Source: Arcticibacter sp045629565 (GTDB taxonomy: Bacteria; Bacteroidota; Bacteroidia; Sphingobacteriales; Sphingobacteriaceae). Taken from it: 64,000 nucleotides of DNA. Position 1 is the stretch's first letter. Each line of letters opens with the position of its first letter. Under the pieces are notes generated by a model, which saw only the letters and a list, made by a program, of their open reading frames with translations, did not search any database and was not told the DNA's origin. The DNA is taken from positions 1 to 64,000 of the forward strand of contig NZ_JAZQRL010000028.1 in NCBI RefSeq assembly GCF_045629565.1. The letters run 5' to 3'. The position numbers were made by a program, and so were the translations under genes. This document shows positions 8,379 to 17,178 of this stretch, one piece after another.

Positions 8379-9229
8379 AAAGATCGGCTGTCAGCGAACT
8401 TTGGTATAAGGTGGCTCAATCAGGAAGCCGCATGAACTTATTTATAGGAATCAACACCGCAATCTTTGTCGTAGTTGGATTCATTTCTGTTGCTGAATGG
8501 TTATTTACCCGCAACACGGCAACAGCAAATCTTATAAAAGAATATATCTCTATGCCTGCGTATCTCCCGGAGCTTCTGTACAAGTTCTGGACGCCACTGA
8601 CTTATATGTTCGGTCATTCGGGATTTTTCCATTTTATATTTAACATGCTATGGCTGTACTGGTTCGGCCAGATCTTCGAAGATTTTCTAAGCGCCAGACA
8701 GCTTACATTTACTTATTTAAGCGGCGGGCTGGCAGGCGCTGTCCTTTTTATCGCCTTTTATAATATCTTCCCTGCCTTTTCAGATATTCTTCCGGTGGCA
8801 ACCCTGATTGGCGCTTCTGCAAGCGTGATGGCTGTCGTTGTGGCTACTGCTACGCTGCTGCCAGATTATAGCATCAGGCTACTTTTATTTGGCAATGTAA
8901 AGCTGAAGTTCCTGGTTATAGCCTTTATCGTCATCGACATTATTGGTATTGCTGAACTAAATGCAGGAGGCAGTATTGCACACCTGGGCGGCGCGCTGAT
9001 GGGATTTATCTTTATTAAGCAACTCCAGAACGGAAACGACTGGAGTAAGATCTTCGCCAAGAAGAAAAAATTAAAGGTTGCTGCTACCAACTACGGCCAT
9101 AAGGTTCCTGCCGGTCTTCCTGACCAGGAAGTGATTGACAGTATACTCGATAAAATATCCAGATCGGGGTACGACAGCCTGAGCCGCAAAGAGAAGGAAG
9201 AATTATTCAAAGCGAGTAATAAGGAATGA
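8375..9229 (+). CDS. Rhomboid family intramembrane serine protease (second of pair)
   Basis: This 284-residue rhomboid paralogue has HFIFNMLWLYWFG in helix 2, catalytic serine in GASASV (Ser148; the usual following Gly is Ala) and histidine in IAHLGGALMGF (His203). A C-terminal cytosolic tail of about 70 residues ends in a helical segment (ILDKISRSGYDSLSRKEKEEL) common in Bacteroidota rhomboids. The ATG at 8375 overlaps the previous stop by 4 bases and is preceded by GGAGGTTTT; a TTG at 8345 in the same frame is less likely. Its stop overlaps the next gene by 4 bases, marking a tightly coupled operon. The two rhomboids may form a functional pair; that is inference. Confidence 0.9.
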   Translation: MKRSAVSELWYKVAQSGSRMNLFIGINTAIFVVVGFISVAEWLFTRNTATANLIKEYISMPAYLPELLYKFWTPLTYMFGHSGFFHFIFNMLWLYWFGQIFEDFLSARQLTFTYLSGGLAGAVLFIAFYNIFPAFSDILPVATLIGASASVMAVVVATATLLPDYSIRLLLFGNVKLKFLVIAFIVIDIIGIAELNAGGSIAHLGGALMGFIFIKQLQNGNDWSKIFAKKKKLKVAATNYGHKVPAGLPDQEVIDSILDKISRSGYDSLSRKEKEELFKASNKE

Positions 9230-10353
9230 GGCGTAAAAAAAGGAGGAAAGGCCTGGGATTTGGTAGAAGGTCAATGCTGTTCATCAACATGGCATTTGTG
9301 GTCCTTATGCTCCTGAGCTATCTCTCTTCGGTTGTGAATCCAACGCATGTCTGGCCGATGGCATTCTTTGGCCTCGCGTACCCATTTCTTCTTTTTATAC
9401 ATGTGCTGTTCATCGTCTTCTGGATTCTTAGCCGACCTGTCTTCGCACTCATTTCTTTGGCGACTATACTGGTAGGTTGGAAATTTCTGGCGCTGACGAT
9501 TGGCTTCCGTGAGTCGCAAGCTATAGACGTACCGAAGTCTTCACACGATATGATTAGGGTAATGACCTGGAACGTTCATGAGTTTAAAGCATTTGGCAGC
9601 AAGGCGGATAAGCCCGTCAGGGATCAGATGCTGGCAATAATCAGGAATGAGCAGCCTGACATTCTTTGTATGCAGGAATACTATTCCAAACGGCGCGGCG
9701 AATCCAATGTTAAAAAAATGATTGCGGAGATTATGTCTGCAGAGCACTACCATGTGCGTGAGGACTTTGGAAATCCCTGGGAACTGAAAGGCATGGTTAT
9801 ATTCTCGAAAATTCCATTTACAGACACCGGATCAGTGGTTTTCCCGAATTCATCCGGAAGTAATGAAGCGATATATGCCGACTTTGAATTCGACAAAAAG
9901 AAATTCAGGATTTATAACGTGCATTTACAATCGATAAATTTCAAGCCGGAAGACTATAAATATATTAAAACTATTAAAGAAGAAATCAATACCGATGTAG
10001 AATCTTCTAGACGCATTGGTAGCCGGCTTAAACGTGCCTTTATCAAAAGAAGTGAGCAGGTTAACTACCTTTCGGACCATATTAAATCTTATTCGGGTCC
10101 GGTGATCATAGCTGGGGACTTTAATGACACGCCTGCGTCCTTTGCGGTAAATAAACTATCTTCGGGCATGAGGAACGCATTCCGCGAGAAAGGAAGTGGC
10201 TTTGGGATTACGTATAATGGTGAATTTCCAAACTTCCAGATCGACTACATTTTAGCTTCTAAAGACTTCGAAGTAAAAAGCTACCTTACCGTCAATAAAA
10301 AACTTTCGGATCATTATCCTGTCAGAAGCGATTTGGAATTCCGGACTCCATAA
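9226..10353 (+). CDS. Endonuclease/exonuclease/phosphatase-fold membrane protein
   Basis: The first ~100 residues hold a very basic start (RRKKRRKGLGFGRRS) and three hydrophobic membrane segments. From about residue 108 an EEP (DNase I-like) domain follows: VMTWNVHEFK, DILCMQEYY, the central VIIAGDFNDTPAS and the closing SDHYPV. These contain the metal-binding Asn/Glu and the catalytic Asp/His expected for phosphodiesterases. Length 375 residues. It is translationally coupled (ATGA) to the rhomboid gene upstream. Substrates of such membrane-anchored EEP proteins (nucleic acid, phosphoinositide or sphingolipid-like) are not predictable from sequence alone. Confidence 0.85.
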   Translation: MRRKKRRKGLGFGRRSMLFINMAFVVLMLLSYLSSVVNPTHVWPMAFFGLAYPFLLFIHVLFIVFWILSRPVFALISLATILVGWKFLALTIGFRESQAIDVPKSSHDMIRVMTWNVHEFKAFGSKADKPVRDQMLAIIRNEQPDILCMQEYYSKRRGESNVKKMIAEIMSAEHYHVREDFGNPWELKGMVIFSKIPFTDTGSVVFPNSSGSNEAIYADFEFDKKKFRIYNVHLQSINFKPEDYKYIKTIKEEINTDVESSRRIGSRLKRAFIKRSEQVNYLSDHIKSYSGPVIIAGDFNDTPASFAVNKLSSGMRNAFREKGSGFGITYNGEFPNFQIDYILASKDFEVKSYLTVNKKLSDHYPVRSDLEFRTP

Positions 10354-10366
10354 ATATACAATTTAT

Positions 10367-10374
10367 TAAGTTTG
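10367..10374 (+). promoter_or_regulatory. cysS promoter -7 box, leaderless start
   Basis: TAAGTTTG matches TAnnTTTG. The expected transcription start, about five bases after its last G, is the A of the cysS ATG at 10379, which suggests a leaderless mRNA. Confidence 0.65.
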
Positions 10375-10378
10375 CACA

Positions 10379-11839
10379 ATGACTAACAACCTGGTTGTTT
10401 ATAATACGTTATCAAGAAAAAAAGAGCCTTTTGAGCCTTTAAATCCCCCGTTCGTGGGAATGTATGTTTGTGGACCTACTGTGTACAGCGACGTTCATCT
10501 AGGGAATTGCCGGACGTTTGTATCTTTCGATTTAATATACAGGTACCTGACACACCTGAAATATAAGGTTCGTTATGTCAGAAATATAACGGATGCAGGG
10601 CATCTTGAAGGGGACCGTGACGAAGGGGACGACAAGTTTTCGAAGAAGGCCCGCCTCGAGCAGATTGAGCCTATGGAAATCGTCCAACGTTATACCATCG
10701 GATTTCATGACGTAATGAGGGTATTCAATACCCTACCGCCGAATATTGAGCCCACGGCAACAGGTCATATCGCTGAACAGATTGAAATGGTAAAGGAGAT
10801 CCTTGCCAACGACTTCGCATACGAGGTAAATGGCACTGTATATTTCGACGTGGAAAAATATAGTAAAGAGCACAATTATACGATACTGACCAACCGGAAC
10901 ATCGACGAACTCATTGCGAACAGCCGTGATCTTGGAGGTCAGGACGAGAAGAAGGGAAGACTCGATTTCGCGTTATGGATCAAAGCGAAACCTGAACATA
11001 TTATGCGCTGGCCGTCACCCTGGGGATGGGGATTTCCCGGATGGCACATCGAATGTTCTGCCATGAGCAGTAAATACCTTGGTGATTCCTTCGATATTCA
11101 CGGCGGAGGAATGGATCTGGCTGCAACGCACCATACTAATGAGATTGCACAGTCTAAGGCATGCAACCATAAAGAGCCCGCTAAGTACTGGCTGCATACC
11201 AATATGCTGACGGTTAACGGCACGCGTATGTCTAAGTCGGCAGGAAACGGCTTTTTGCCTCATGAACTGTTTACCGGAAACCACCCTTTATTAACAAGAG
11301 GGTTTTCTCCGATGACCGTAAGGTTTTTTATGCTCCAGGCTCATTACCGCAGTACGCTCGACTTTTCCAATGAGGCATTGGAAGCATCGGATAAAGGTTT
11401 TAAGCGGTTGATGAATGCCTGTGCCCTGCTGCCGAAGCTAAAGGTTTCAGATAAGTCTGACTTCGACATCCAGCAGATCGCTCAGCGCTGCTACGACGCT
11501 ATGAATGATGATTTCAACAGTCCTGTCGCAATCGCAGAGCTATTTGAAGCAGCAAGAATCATTAACAGCGTACATGACGGAAAGGGGGGCATCACCCAAT
11601 CTGACCTGGATGCCTTGAATTCGCTGGTAAATGATTTCATATATGGTGTACTTGGTCTGAAGGCGGAAACTGCGCAGACAGACGAAATTGGACCGCTTAT
11701 CGACTTCGTGATCAATTTACGCCTTCAGGCAAGAGCTTCGAAAGACTATGCAACGTCAGACAGAATAAGAAATGGCCTGCTTGAACTGGGTATCCAATTA
11801 AAGGACAACAAGGAAGGCACATCCTGGAGTAAGTTATAA
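10379..11839 (+). CDS. cysS: Cysteinyl-tRNA synthetase
   Basis: Class I aminoacyl-tRNA synthetase (486 residues) charging tRNA-Cys. The start of the fold shows the zinc-binding and HIGH region CGPTVYSDVHLGNCRTF (Cys31, HLGN at 40-43). Further zinc ligands sit in GWHIECSAMS and the ATHHTNEIAQS stretch, and the KMSKS loop is RMSKS. The C-terminal helical anticodon-binding part is complete. Length fits the family. It has its own promoter box and is separated from the membrane-protein operon upstream by 25 bases. Confidence 0.97.
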   Translation: MTNNLVVYNTLSRKKEPFEPLNPPFVGMYVCGPTVYSDVHLGNCRTFVSFDLIYRYLTHLKYKVRYVRNITDAGHLEGDRDEGDDKFSKKARLEQIEPMEIVQRYTIGFHDVMRVFNTLPPNIEPTATGHIAEQIEMVKEILANDFAYEVNGTVYFDVEKYSKEHNYTILTNRNIDELIANSRDLGGQDEKKGRLDFALWIKAKPEHIMRWPSPWGWGFPGWHIECSAMSSKYLGDSFDIHGGGMDLAATHHTNEIAQSKACNHKEPAKYWLHTNMLTVNGTRMSKSAGNGFLPHELFTGNHPLLTRGFSPMTVRFFMLQAHYRSTLDFSNEALEASDKGFKRLMNACALLPKLKVSDKSDFDIQQIAQRCYDAMNDDFNSPVAIAELFEAARIINSVHDGKGGITQSDLDALNSLVNDFIYGVLGLKAETAQTDEIGPLIDFVINLRLQARASKDYATSDRIRNGLLELGIQLKDNKEGTSWSKL

Positions 11840-11905
11840 CAACAGAAGCCCTTTTATGCAGGGGCACTATGGTGGTATCCCAATAAATCAAAACATCAAA
11901 ATTTA

Positions 11906-12760
11906 ATGAAATTCACATTATTCATAATTTGCTTCATCACCTTGCTATCGCCTGCGTTTTCGCAAACTCCTGAGGGAGTAGACCAGTTAATAGCGGCGGA
12001 GAACTATTTTAATTTAAAGGTTGAAGAAAAAGGCCTCAAGAAAGCCTTTTTGACAGTGTCTGACGACTATACAATTGCATTCAGACCGGGGCCTGTTCCG
12101 GCGAAAAAATTCTACAAGGAACAACCAGACAGTATCGGCTATCTGAAACTTCAGCCCGTATTGGCAAAAATATCCAAAAGTGACGATTGGGGCTTCACAG
12201 CGGGACCCTATGTTTTCAAGCAAAGTCCATCAGCGTCTCAATCATTCTATGGCACCTACCTGTCTGTGTGGAAGAAGAATAAGCGGGGAATCTGGCGGCT
12301 GGCTATGGATGCAGGGGTAGCACATAAAAAGCCGACAAAGAAACTCAAGAATTCTTTCTCGACACCGACTGATAAAGATTATATACATCAGAAGTCGGAT
12401 AAACGCCTTCAACAAAGAGAAGATATTGTACTTAGCTCTGACAAGTTGATGTCTACAATAATGAAAGCAGATAACCGCATAGCACAGACTGAGTTTTTAA
12501 CGGATGACACTTGGCTGTTATTCCCTGGCTATGAGCCCATGACAGATAAGAAAACGATCATGGCATTCTGGAAGACAAAGGGTTATAAAGCCCTTACCTA
12601 TCCGGTTAAGGCAGACCGATCTTTAAGCGGCGAGATTGCGTATACATATGGTAACGCGACGATACTTGCAAAGAAGTACAATTACATTCGTGTTTGGGAG
12701 GTTCAGCCTTCTCATAAATGGAATGTCATCGCAGAGGTATTTACAGAGGAACTTCCGTAA
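11906..12760 (+). CDS. Secreted protein with NTF2-like (DUF4440/SnoaL-type) fold
   Basis: This 284-residue protein has a signal peptide (residues 1-20, ending in AFSQ). The mature part appears to hold two NTF2-like halves: residues about 22-140 (AAENYFNLKVEEKGLKKAF, later LSVWKKNKRGIWRLAMDAG) and about 165-284 (MKADNRIAQTEFLTDD, TYGNATILAKKYNYIRVWEV). That pattern is typical of periplasmic DUF4440-like proteins of Bacteroidota. No catalytic residues can be named, so function is unknown. It stands alone between cysS and the convergent dehydrogenase gene. Confidence 0.6.
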   Translation: MKFTLFIICFITLLSPAFSQTPEGVDQLIAAENYFNLKVEEKGLKKAFLTVSDDYTIAFRPGPVPAKKFYKEQPDSIGYLKLQPVLAKISKSDDWGFTAGPYVFKQSPSASQSFYGTYLSVWKKNKRGIWRLAMDAGVAHKKPTKKLKNSFSTPTDKDYIHQKSDKRLQQREDIVLSSDKLMSTIMKADNRIAQTEFLTDDTWLLFPGYEPMTDKKTIMAFWKTKGYKALTYPVKADRSLSGEIAYTYGNATILAKKYNYIRVWEVQPSHKWNVIAEVFTEELP

Positions 12761-12779
12761 AACTTGTTTAGTAAATTAT

Positions 12780-12810
12780 AAAAAAAGGTCCTGCAATGTA
12801 CTGCAGGACC
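12780..12810 (-). terminator. Terminator of alcohol dehydrogenase gene
   Basis: Arms GGTCCTGCA (12787-12795) and TGCAGGACC (12802-12810) form a 9-bp stem with a 6-base loop. On the minus strand it ends in a run of T (A run at 12780-12786), so it mainly serves the minus-strand dehydrogenase gene, though it lies between convergent genes. Confidence 0.85.
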
Positions 12811-12853
12811 ACACAACACCAAATTCCGGGGATCAAAGGCGGGCAAACTTCAA

Positions 12854-14011
12854 TTAACCCCGGAAAGCCTTCAAATAGATAGCCTGAATATCGGCTACAG
12901 TGACGTCCCTTGGATTGCCGCCTGTACACACATCGGCAAATGCCTGGACGGAAAGTCTTTCCACATCATCAGGATTAAAAGCAGTATCCTTTAGTAATGG
13001 GATGTTAAGCTTAACTGCCATCTCTTTCAACGCCTTGATGGCTTCATTTTTAGCTTCACTAACCGTAAGGCCTTCAACGTTTCTTCCCAGCGCCTGGGCA
13101 ATATTTTTAAATTTCTCTTCGCAGACGACGGAATTAAATTCTTCCACGTAAGGAAGTAGAAGTGCATTTGCTACGCCGTGAGGAAGGTCATATTCTGAGC
13201 CAAGTTGGTGGGCCATGGAATGGACAATTCCAAGACCGGCATTGGAAAACGACAATCCTGCGATATAAGATGCCCATGCCATCTTAGAGCGCGCTTCAAG
13301 GTTTTTTCCATCTTTAACAGCGTCTTCGAGGCTTTCTCCAATCAAGCGTATAGCTTCAAGAGACAGCGTGTCTGACAGTCTGAATGCGCCCTTTGTTATA
13401 TAGGATTCGATAGCATGAGTGAGAGCATCCATACCTGTAGCAGCGGTCAGACCTGCCGGCTTATCTACCATAAGCTCAGGATCATTGACGGCAACGCTCG
13501 CCAGGGAATTGGGGTCTACAATGACCATCTTGATCTTCCTCTCCTCATCGGTTATCACATAGTTAATGGTAACTTCTGATGCAGTGCCAGCTGTAGTATT
13601 TACTGCCAGGATAGGTACCGACTTCTTTTGCGATTTACCAATTCCTTCGTAATCGGGAACTTTTCCGCCGTTTGTCTGCAGGATACCGATAGCCTTGGCC
13701 GCATCCTGAGGAGATCCTCCACCAATAGATAGTATACCGTCGCAGCCAGATGACTTATACAAGTCAAGTCCCTTATAAACGTTTTGTGTAGTCGGATTTG
13801 GCTTGACATCATCAAACACAACATAAGTTATGTAAGCAGCGTCCAGTACATCTGTTACCTTCTTGACGACGCCGATAGCCTGTAACATCTTATCTGTTAC
13901 TACCAGTAGCTTCTTAAGTTCTAGTTTCTTTATTTCTACTGCAATCTCTTTGACTGCTCCCGGCCCAATAAGGTTGATAGCCGGAAAATAGATTCTTCTG
14001 AAGGGTTCCAT
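12854..14011 (-). CDS. Iron-containing alcohol dehydrogenase
   Basis: This group III Fe-dependent alcohol dehydrogenase (385 residues) interconverts alcohols and aldehydes or ketones with NAD(P). Features seen: GGGSPQDAAKAIG for nucleotide binding, NTTAGTASEVT, and the metal-binding region with MDALTHAIESY and GIVHSMAHQLG plus DLPHGVANALLLPY. Length fits the family (FucO/YqhD-like group). An ATG ten codons upstream (14041) lies ahead of the likely transcription start set by the TAAATTTG box at 14043-14050, so MEPFRRIYFP at 14011 is preferred. The substrate is not known from sequence. Confidence 0.92.
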   Translation of the reverse strand: MEPFRRIYFPAINLIGPGAVKEIAVEIKKLELKKLLVVTDKMLQAIGVVKKVTDVLDAAYITYVVFDDVKPNPTTQNVYKGLDLYKSSGCDGILSIGGGSPQDAAKAIGILQTNGGKVPDYEGIGKSQKKSVPILAVNTTAGTASEVTINYVITDEERKIKMVIVDPNSLASVAVNDPELMVDKPAGLTAATGMDALTHAIESYITKGAFRLSDTLSLEAIRLIGESLEDAVKDGKNLEARSKMAWASYIAGLSFSNAGLGIVHSMAHQLGSEYDLPHGVANALLLPYVEEFNSVVCEEKFKNIAQALGRNVEGLTVSEAKNEAIKALKEMAVKLNIPLLKDTAFNPDDVERLSVQAFADVCTGGNPRDVTVADIQAIYLKAFRG

Positions 14012-14042
14012 ACAATATCGAATGATTAGATATATGTTCATT

Positions 14043-14050
14043 CAAATTTA
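14043..14050 (-). promoter_or_regulatory. Alcohol dehydrogenase promoter -7 box
   Basis: On the minus strand this reads TAAATTTG, matching TAnnTTTG. Expected transcription start is near 14038, leaving a leader of about 27 bases before the chosen ATG at 14011. Confidence 0.6.
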
Positions 14051-14129
14051 CCTTTAACTCCGGCATGTAAAAATGATGGCTGTTACTTAATGGAATGACA
14101 TGTCGCATGCATATCGCGGGAACGCCGCG

Positions 14130-15092
14130 TTAATACAGGCCTCTGATGATATCATCGGCACTCAAGCCCTCGGCTTCGGCCTTGTAATTACGAACTATTC
14201 TATGTCTTAGAATTTGCATCGCAACTGCCTGTACGTCTTCAATATCAGGAGAATATTTGCCCATGATGGCTGCATGGCACTTGGCTCCCATAACCAGATA
14301 TTGAGAGGCGCGGGGCCCTGCTCCCCAATGGAGATATTTATTTACATGAGACGTTGCAAGTTCAGTGCCTGGCCTGGTCTTTGCAGAAAGGGAAACTGCA
14401 TATTCAAGAACGTGATCGGTGATAGGCACGCTTCGGATGAGCCGTTGGAAATACAATATCTGTTCAGCGGTAAGAACTTTGTGCAGTTCCGGCCTGCAAT
14501 TGGTTGTTGTGCTTTTTACGACCTCTATTTCATCCCTAAAAGATGGATACGACAGCGTCACGTTAAACATAAAACGGTCAAGCTGGGCCTCAGGAAGCGG
14601 ATATGTCCCCTCCTGCTCTATGGGATTCTGGGTCGCCAGGACAAAAAAAGGATTTGGCAGAGGATAGCTTTTGCCTCCTACTGTGATGATCTTTTCCTGC
14701 ATAGCCTCAAGCAGTGCCGCTTGAGTCTTAGGGGGAGTCCGGTTGATCTCGTCAGCCAGGATGATATTGGAAAAGACGGGCCCTTTCAAGAATTTGAATG
14801 ACCGGTCTTCCCCCAGAATCTCTGACCCGACGATATCAGATGGCATCAGATCAGGTGTAAATTGCACTCTGTTATAACTCAGGTCGAGGACTTGCGCTAT
14901 AGTATTGACGAGTAAGGTCTTTGCTAAGCCAGGCACACCGATAAGCAGGCAGTGACCGTTGCTAAGTATAGAGATGAGTACCGCTTTCACGACCTCATCC
15001 TGTCCGATAATAACCGTAGAGATCTCTTTGTTCACCTTTTTGTAAGATAAACTTAAAGCGTCTAAACCTTCTACATCCGACATATAGTTCAT
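14130..15092 (-). CDS. MoxR-family AAA+ ATPase
   Basis: MoxR ATPases (320 residues here) act as chaperones that activate or assemble partner proteins. Visible motifs: Walker A GVPGLAKTLLV, Walker B and adjacent LADEINRTPPKTQAALLEAM, sensor 1 LATQNPIEQEGTYPLPEAQLDRF, and the C-terminal lid. Its ATG overlaps the SurA-type stop in a TAATG junction, so the two are translationally coupled; an alternative ATG lies three codons in. The DUF58 and VWA partners normally found after moxR are not present downstream, so the client protein must be encoded elsewhere. Confidence 0.92.
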   Translation of the reverse strand: MNYMSDVEGLDALSLSYKKVNKEISTVIIGQDEVVKAVLISILSNGHCLLIGVPGLAKTLLVNTIAQVLDLSYNRVQFTPDLMPSDIVGSEILGEDRSFKFLKGPVFSNIILADEINRTPPKTQAALLEAMQEKIITVGGKSYPLPNPFFVLATQNPIEQEGTYPLPEAQLDRFMFNVTLSYPSFRDEIEVVKSTTTNCRPELHKVLTAEQILYFQRLIRSVPITDHVLEYAVSLSAKTRPGTELATSHVNKYLHWGAGPRASQYLVMGAKCHAAIMGKYSPDIEDVQAVAMQILRHRIVRNYKAEAEGLSADDIIRGLY

Positions 15093-16459
15093 TAGTTCAC
15101 CTGCGCTGTTTCATTGGGTAGCCACATCTTAAGACTTTCACATGTTTGGAACTCAGGGTCTATCTTAATATAAGTAGACGTCCTTCGTTTCTCAAACCAG
15201 CTGCTTACTTCGCGTTGGATCTTGTCTTCAAACGCGATTTCCTTGATCTTAGGAAAATCCTGATCAAGGTTGGCTCTGTGAGGATCAGTTTTGGATTTAA
15301 GATATACAAAACGGTATCCTTTCTTGCCATCTCTTGCAGTGAACTCGTAAGGTTTGGAGTAAGTTCCGACTTTCATCGTGTCGATAGCGAAGAAAACCGA
15401 CGGATCAAGTTTGTCAGTCGGAATAAAAGTAGTTCTCGATGAAACATTCTCTGCATTCAGCATCATTCCACCGTTGTATTTAGTATCATTATTATCGGAA
15501 TACATGGAGGCCGCTGTCGAAAACGGAAGCTTCTTGTTCACCACATTTTCGTAGATGCTGTCGATCGCCACTTTGGTGCGTACCAGGCTTTCTGGCGGAG
15601 CTTCCATTTTGATCAGGATGTGACGGGCACGAACTTGCTCACCGCGGCGTTCCATCACCTGCAGGAAGTGAAATCCAAAGTCTGTTTCAAATACGGGAGA
15701 AAGCTCATTCACCTTAAGTTTGAAAGCCAACGCCGTAAATTCTTTTACCATCGCGGTCCTGTCAAAGAACCCCAAATCCCCTCCTTCAGGTGCTGATCCC
15801 GGATCTTGCGAGTAGAGTCGTGCCAAGGTGGCAAAGTCTTCTCCTGCCTTGATACGAAGACGTAATGCTTCTGCCTTGTCTCTAAACTTTTCTTTTTCTG
15901 CCTTAGTGAGCTTAGGGTAAACGACAATCTCTCCTACCTCAACTTCTGTGGGGTATTCAGGAAGACTATCTTTCGGGATGGATTCGAAGAACCGCTTAAC
16001 CTCTAACGGTGTAATGCCTACATTCTCGGTTATTTTGGAATGCATGCGGTTAGCAACCAACTGTTCTTTAACGTCAGGACGGATCTCGTCTTTATATTGC
16101 AGCACAGAGCGATTCAAAAACTGCTCCAGACGCTCCTGTCCTCCGGCTCTCTGAATAAAAGCACGCATACGCCTGTCTACTTCATTGGTCACCTCGTCAT
16201 CTGTCACGGTGACCGAGTCAATAACAGCTTGCTGAGAAAGGAGCTTCTGTGTCAGCATCTGCTGTAACACTCCACATTTCACTTCCTCATTTTGTGGATT
16301 ACCTTGCAGGATATAATTGGCATATTCACGCTCTATATCCGATTGTAAGATGACATTATCACCAACGACAGCTGCTATTTTATTAACTGTAAAGTTTTGA
16401 GCGAAAGTGAGGTTGATAGATGTTAACAGAAAAAAAAGTATCCCTACGGTTTGTTTCAT
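15092..16459 (-). CDS. SurA-type periplasmic peptidyl-prolyl isomerase/chaperone
   Basis: This 455-residue protein assists outer-membrane protein folding. It has a signal peptide (KQTVGILFFLLTSINLTFA), an N-terminal SurA chaperone domain (VNKIAAVVGDNVILQSDIE) and two parvulin-like PPIase domains. The first covers about residues 165-265 (GEDFATLARLYSQDPGSAPEG, then a DLGFFD segment), the second about 270-370 (RARHILIKMEAPPESLV). The reading frame runs 28 codons further upstream to 16543, but those residues are charged and not signal-like, so the ATG at 16459 was taken. It is the first gene of a two-gene unit with moxR. Confidence 0.9.
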   Translation of the reverse strand: MKQTVGILFFLLTSINLTFAQNFTVNKIAAVVGDNVILQSDIEREYANYILQGNPQNEEVKCGVLQQMLTQKLLSQQAVIDSVTVTDDEVTNEVDRRMRAFIQRAGGQERLEQFLNRSVLQYKDEIRPDVKEQLVANRMHSKITENVGITPLEVKRFFESIPKDSLPEYPTEVEVGEIVVYPKLTKAEKEKFRDKAEALRLRIKAGEDFATLARLYSQDPGSAPEGGDLGFFDRTAMVKEFTALAFKLKVNELSPVFETDFGFHFLQVMERRGEQVRARHILIKMEAPPESLVRTKVAIDSIYENVVNKKLPFSTAASMYSDNNDTKYNGGMMLNAENVSSRTTFIPTDKLDPSVFFAIDTMKVGTYSKPYEFTARDGKKGYRFVYLKSKTDPHRANLDQDFPKIKEIAFEDKIQREVSSWFEKRRTSTYIKIDPEFQTCESLKMWLPNETAQVN

Positions 16460-16668
16460 TATGTTTATGTACGTTATAGCATCCCGGACCTTTCGGGCCC
16501 GCAATAACAAATATGCAGTATATTCCAAATGGTAATCCTGCAAAACTAATGATATAATCTTTGATTTGCTGAAGAAAATATTTGATTTACACCTTCATAA
16601 AGGTAAGCTTAATTTCTGCTTCCATGCAGGCGCTGCGGCTGATTTAACTATTTTTAACAAAGGATTAC

Positions 16669-16676
16669 TACTTTTG
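16669..16676 (+). promoter_or_regulatory. Promoter -7 box of the HolD-like/rdgB unit
   Basis: TACTTTTG matches TAnnTTTG and ends five bases before the ATG at 16681, so transcription probably begins at that ATG (leaderless). Confidence 0.6.
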
Positions 16677-16680
16677 AGTA

Positions 16681-17178
16681 ATGAGTGAAATGAAAGCATC
16701 CGATCCTGCAGCGCTTCAATACCTGATGACAGAGGATATCTATCTGGTCAACGAGAGGGAACTAGCTGCAACCTCCACAACGAATCAGGAAAGTAGCCCT
16801 ACATTTAATTATCTTGGAGAGAATAACAAGTTCATGCTTCTATTGATTCAGGAAGAAAGTCATCCGAATCTTCGCTCCAACGAGCTTGAGGCACTGGCCA
16901 ACATTCTCGGTGCAAAGAGAATGAGCATCAAAGATGTTGCCATAGTTAACCAACGCAAGTACAGCACATCCACATGGAAAGAGTTTAAAACTTACTTTGC
17001 CTGCAGCAGCATTGTACTTTTTGGAATTGATCCTCAAGAGGTCAAAATAAGGCCTTTACCAAAAAACGTAATTACAGATTTTGAGGGGATTCAGGTGCTG
17101 TTCACCTACAGCTTCGCAGAAATGCTGAGTAGTGTTGATAAGAAAAGAGAATTTTGGAATCAAATGAAAAAACTTTAA
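16681..17178 (+). CDS. Uncharacterised protein, possibly HolD-like (DNA polymerase III psi-like)
   Basis: This 165-residue soluble protein has no signal peptide and no family I can name firmly. The order of segments resembles E. coli HolD (psi): a flexible N-terminus, a hydrophobic strand (KFMLLLIQEES), a helix (LRSNELEALANILGA), KDVAIVNQ, a strand IVLFGIDPQEV, and a C-terminal SFAEMLSSVDKKREFWNQMK that recalls the conserved tail of HolD with its Trp. This is pattern recognition only. It is coupled to rdgB by a TAATG overlap, so the two are co-translated. The alternative is a lineage-specific protein of unknown function. Confidence 0.7.
   Translation: MSEMKASDPAALQYLMTEDIYLVNERELAATSTTNQESSPTFNYLGENNKFMLLLIQEESHPNLRSNELEALANILGAKRMSIKDVAIVNQRKYSTSTWKEFKTYFACSSIVLFGIDPQEVKIRPLPKNVITDFEGIQVLFTYSFAEMLSSVDKKREFWNQMKKL

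Noticed and set aside
14012..14041. Ten extra N-terminal codons for the alcohol dehydrogenase
   Set aside because: The upstream ATG lies at or before the transcription start predicted from the TAAATTTG box, and the extra residues are not family-like.
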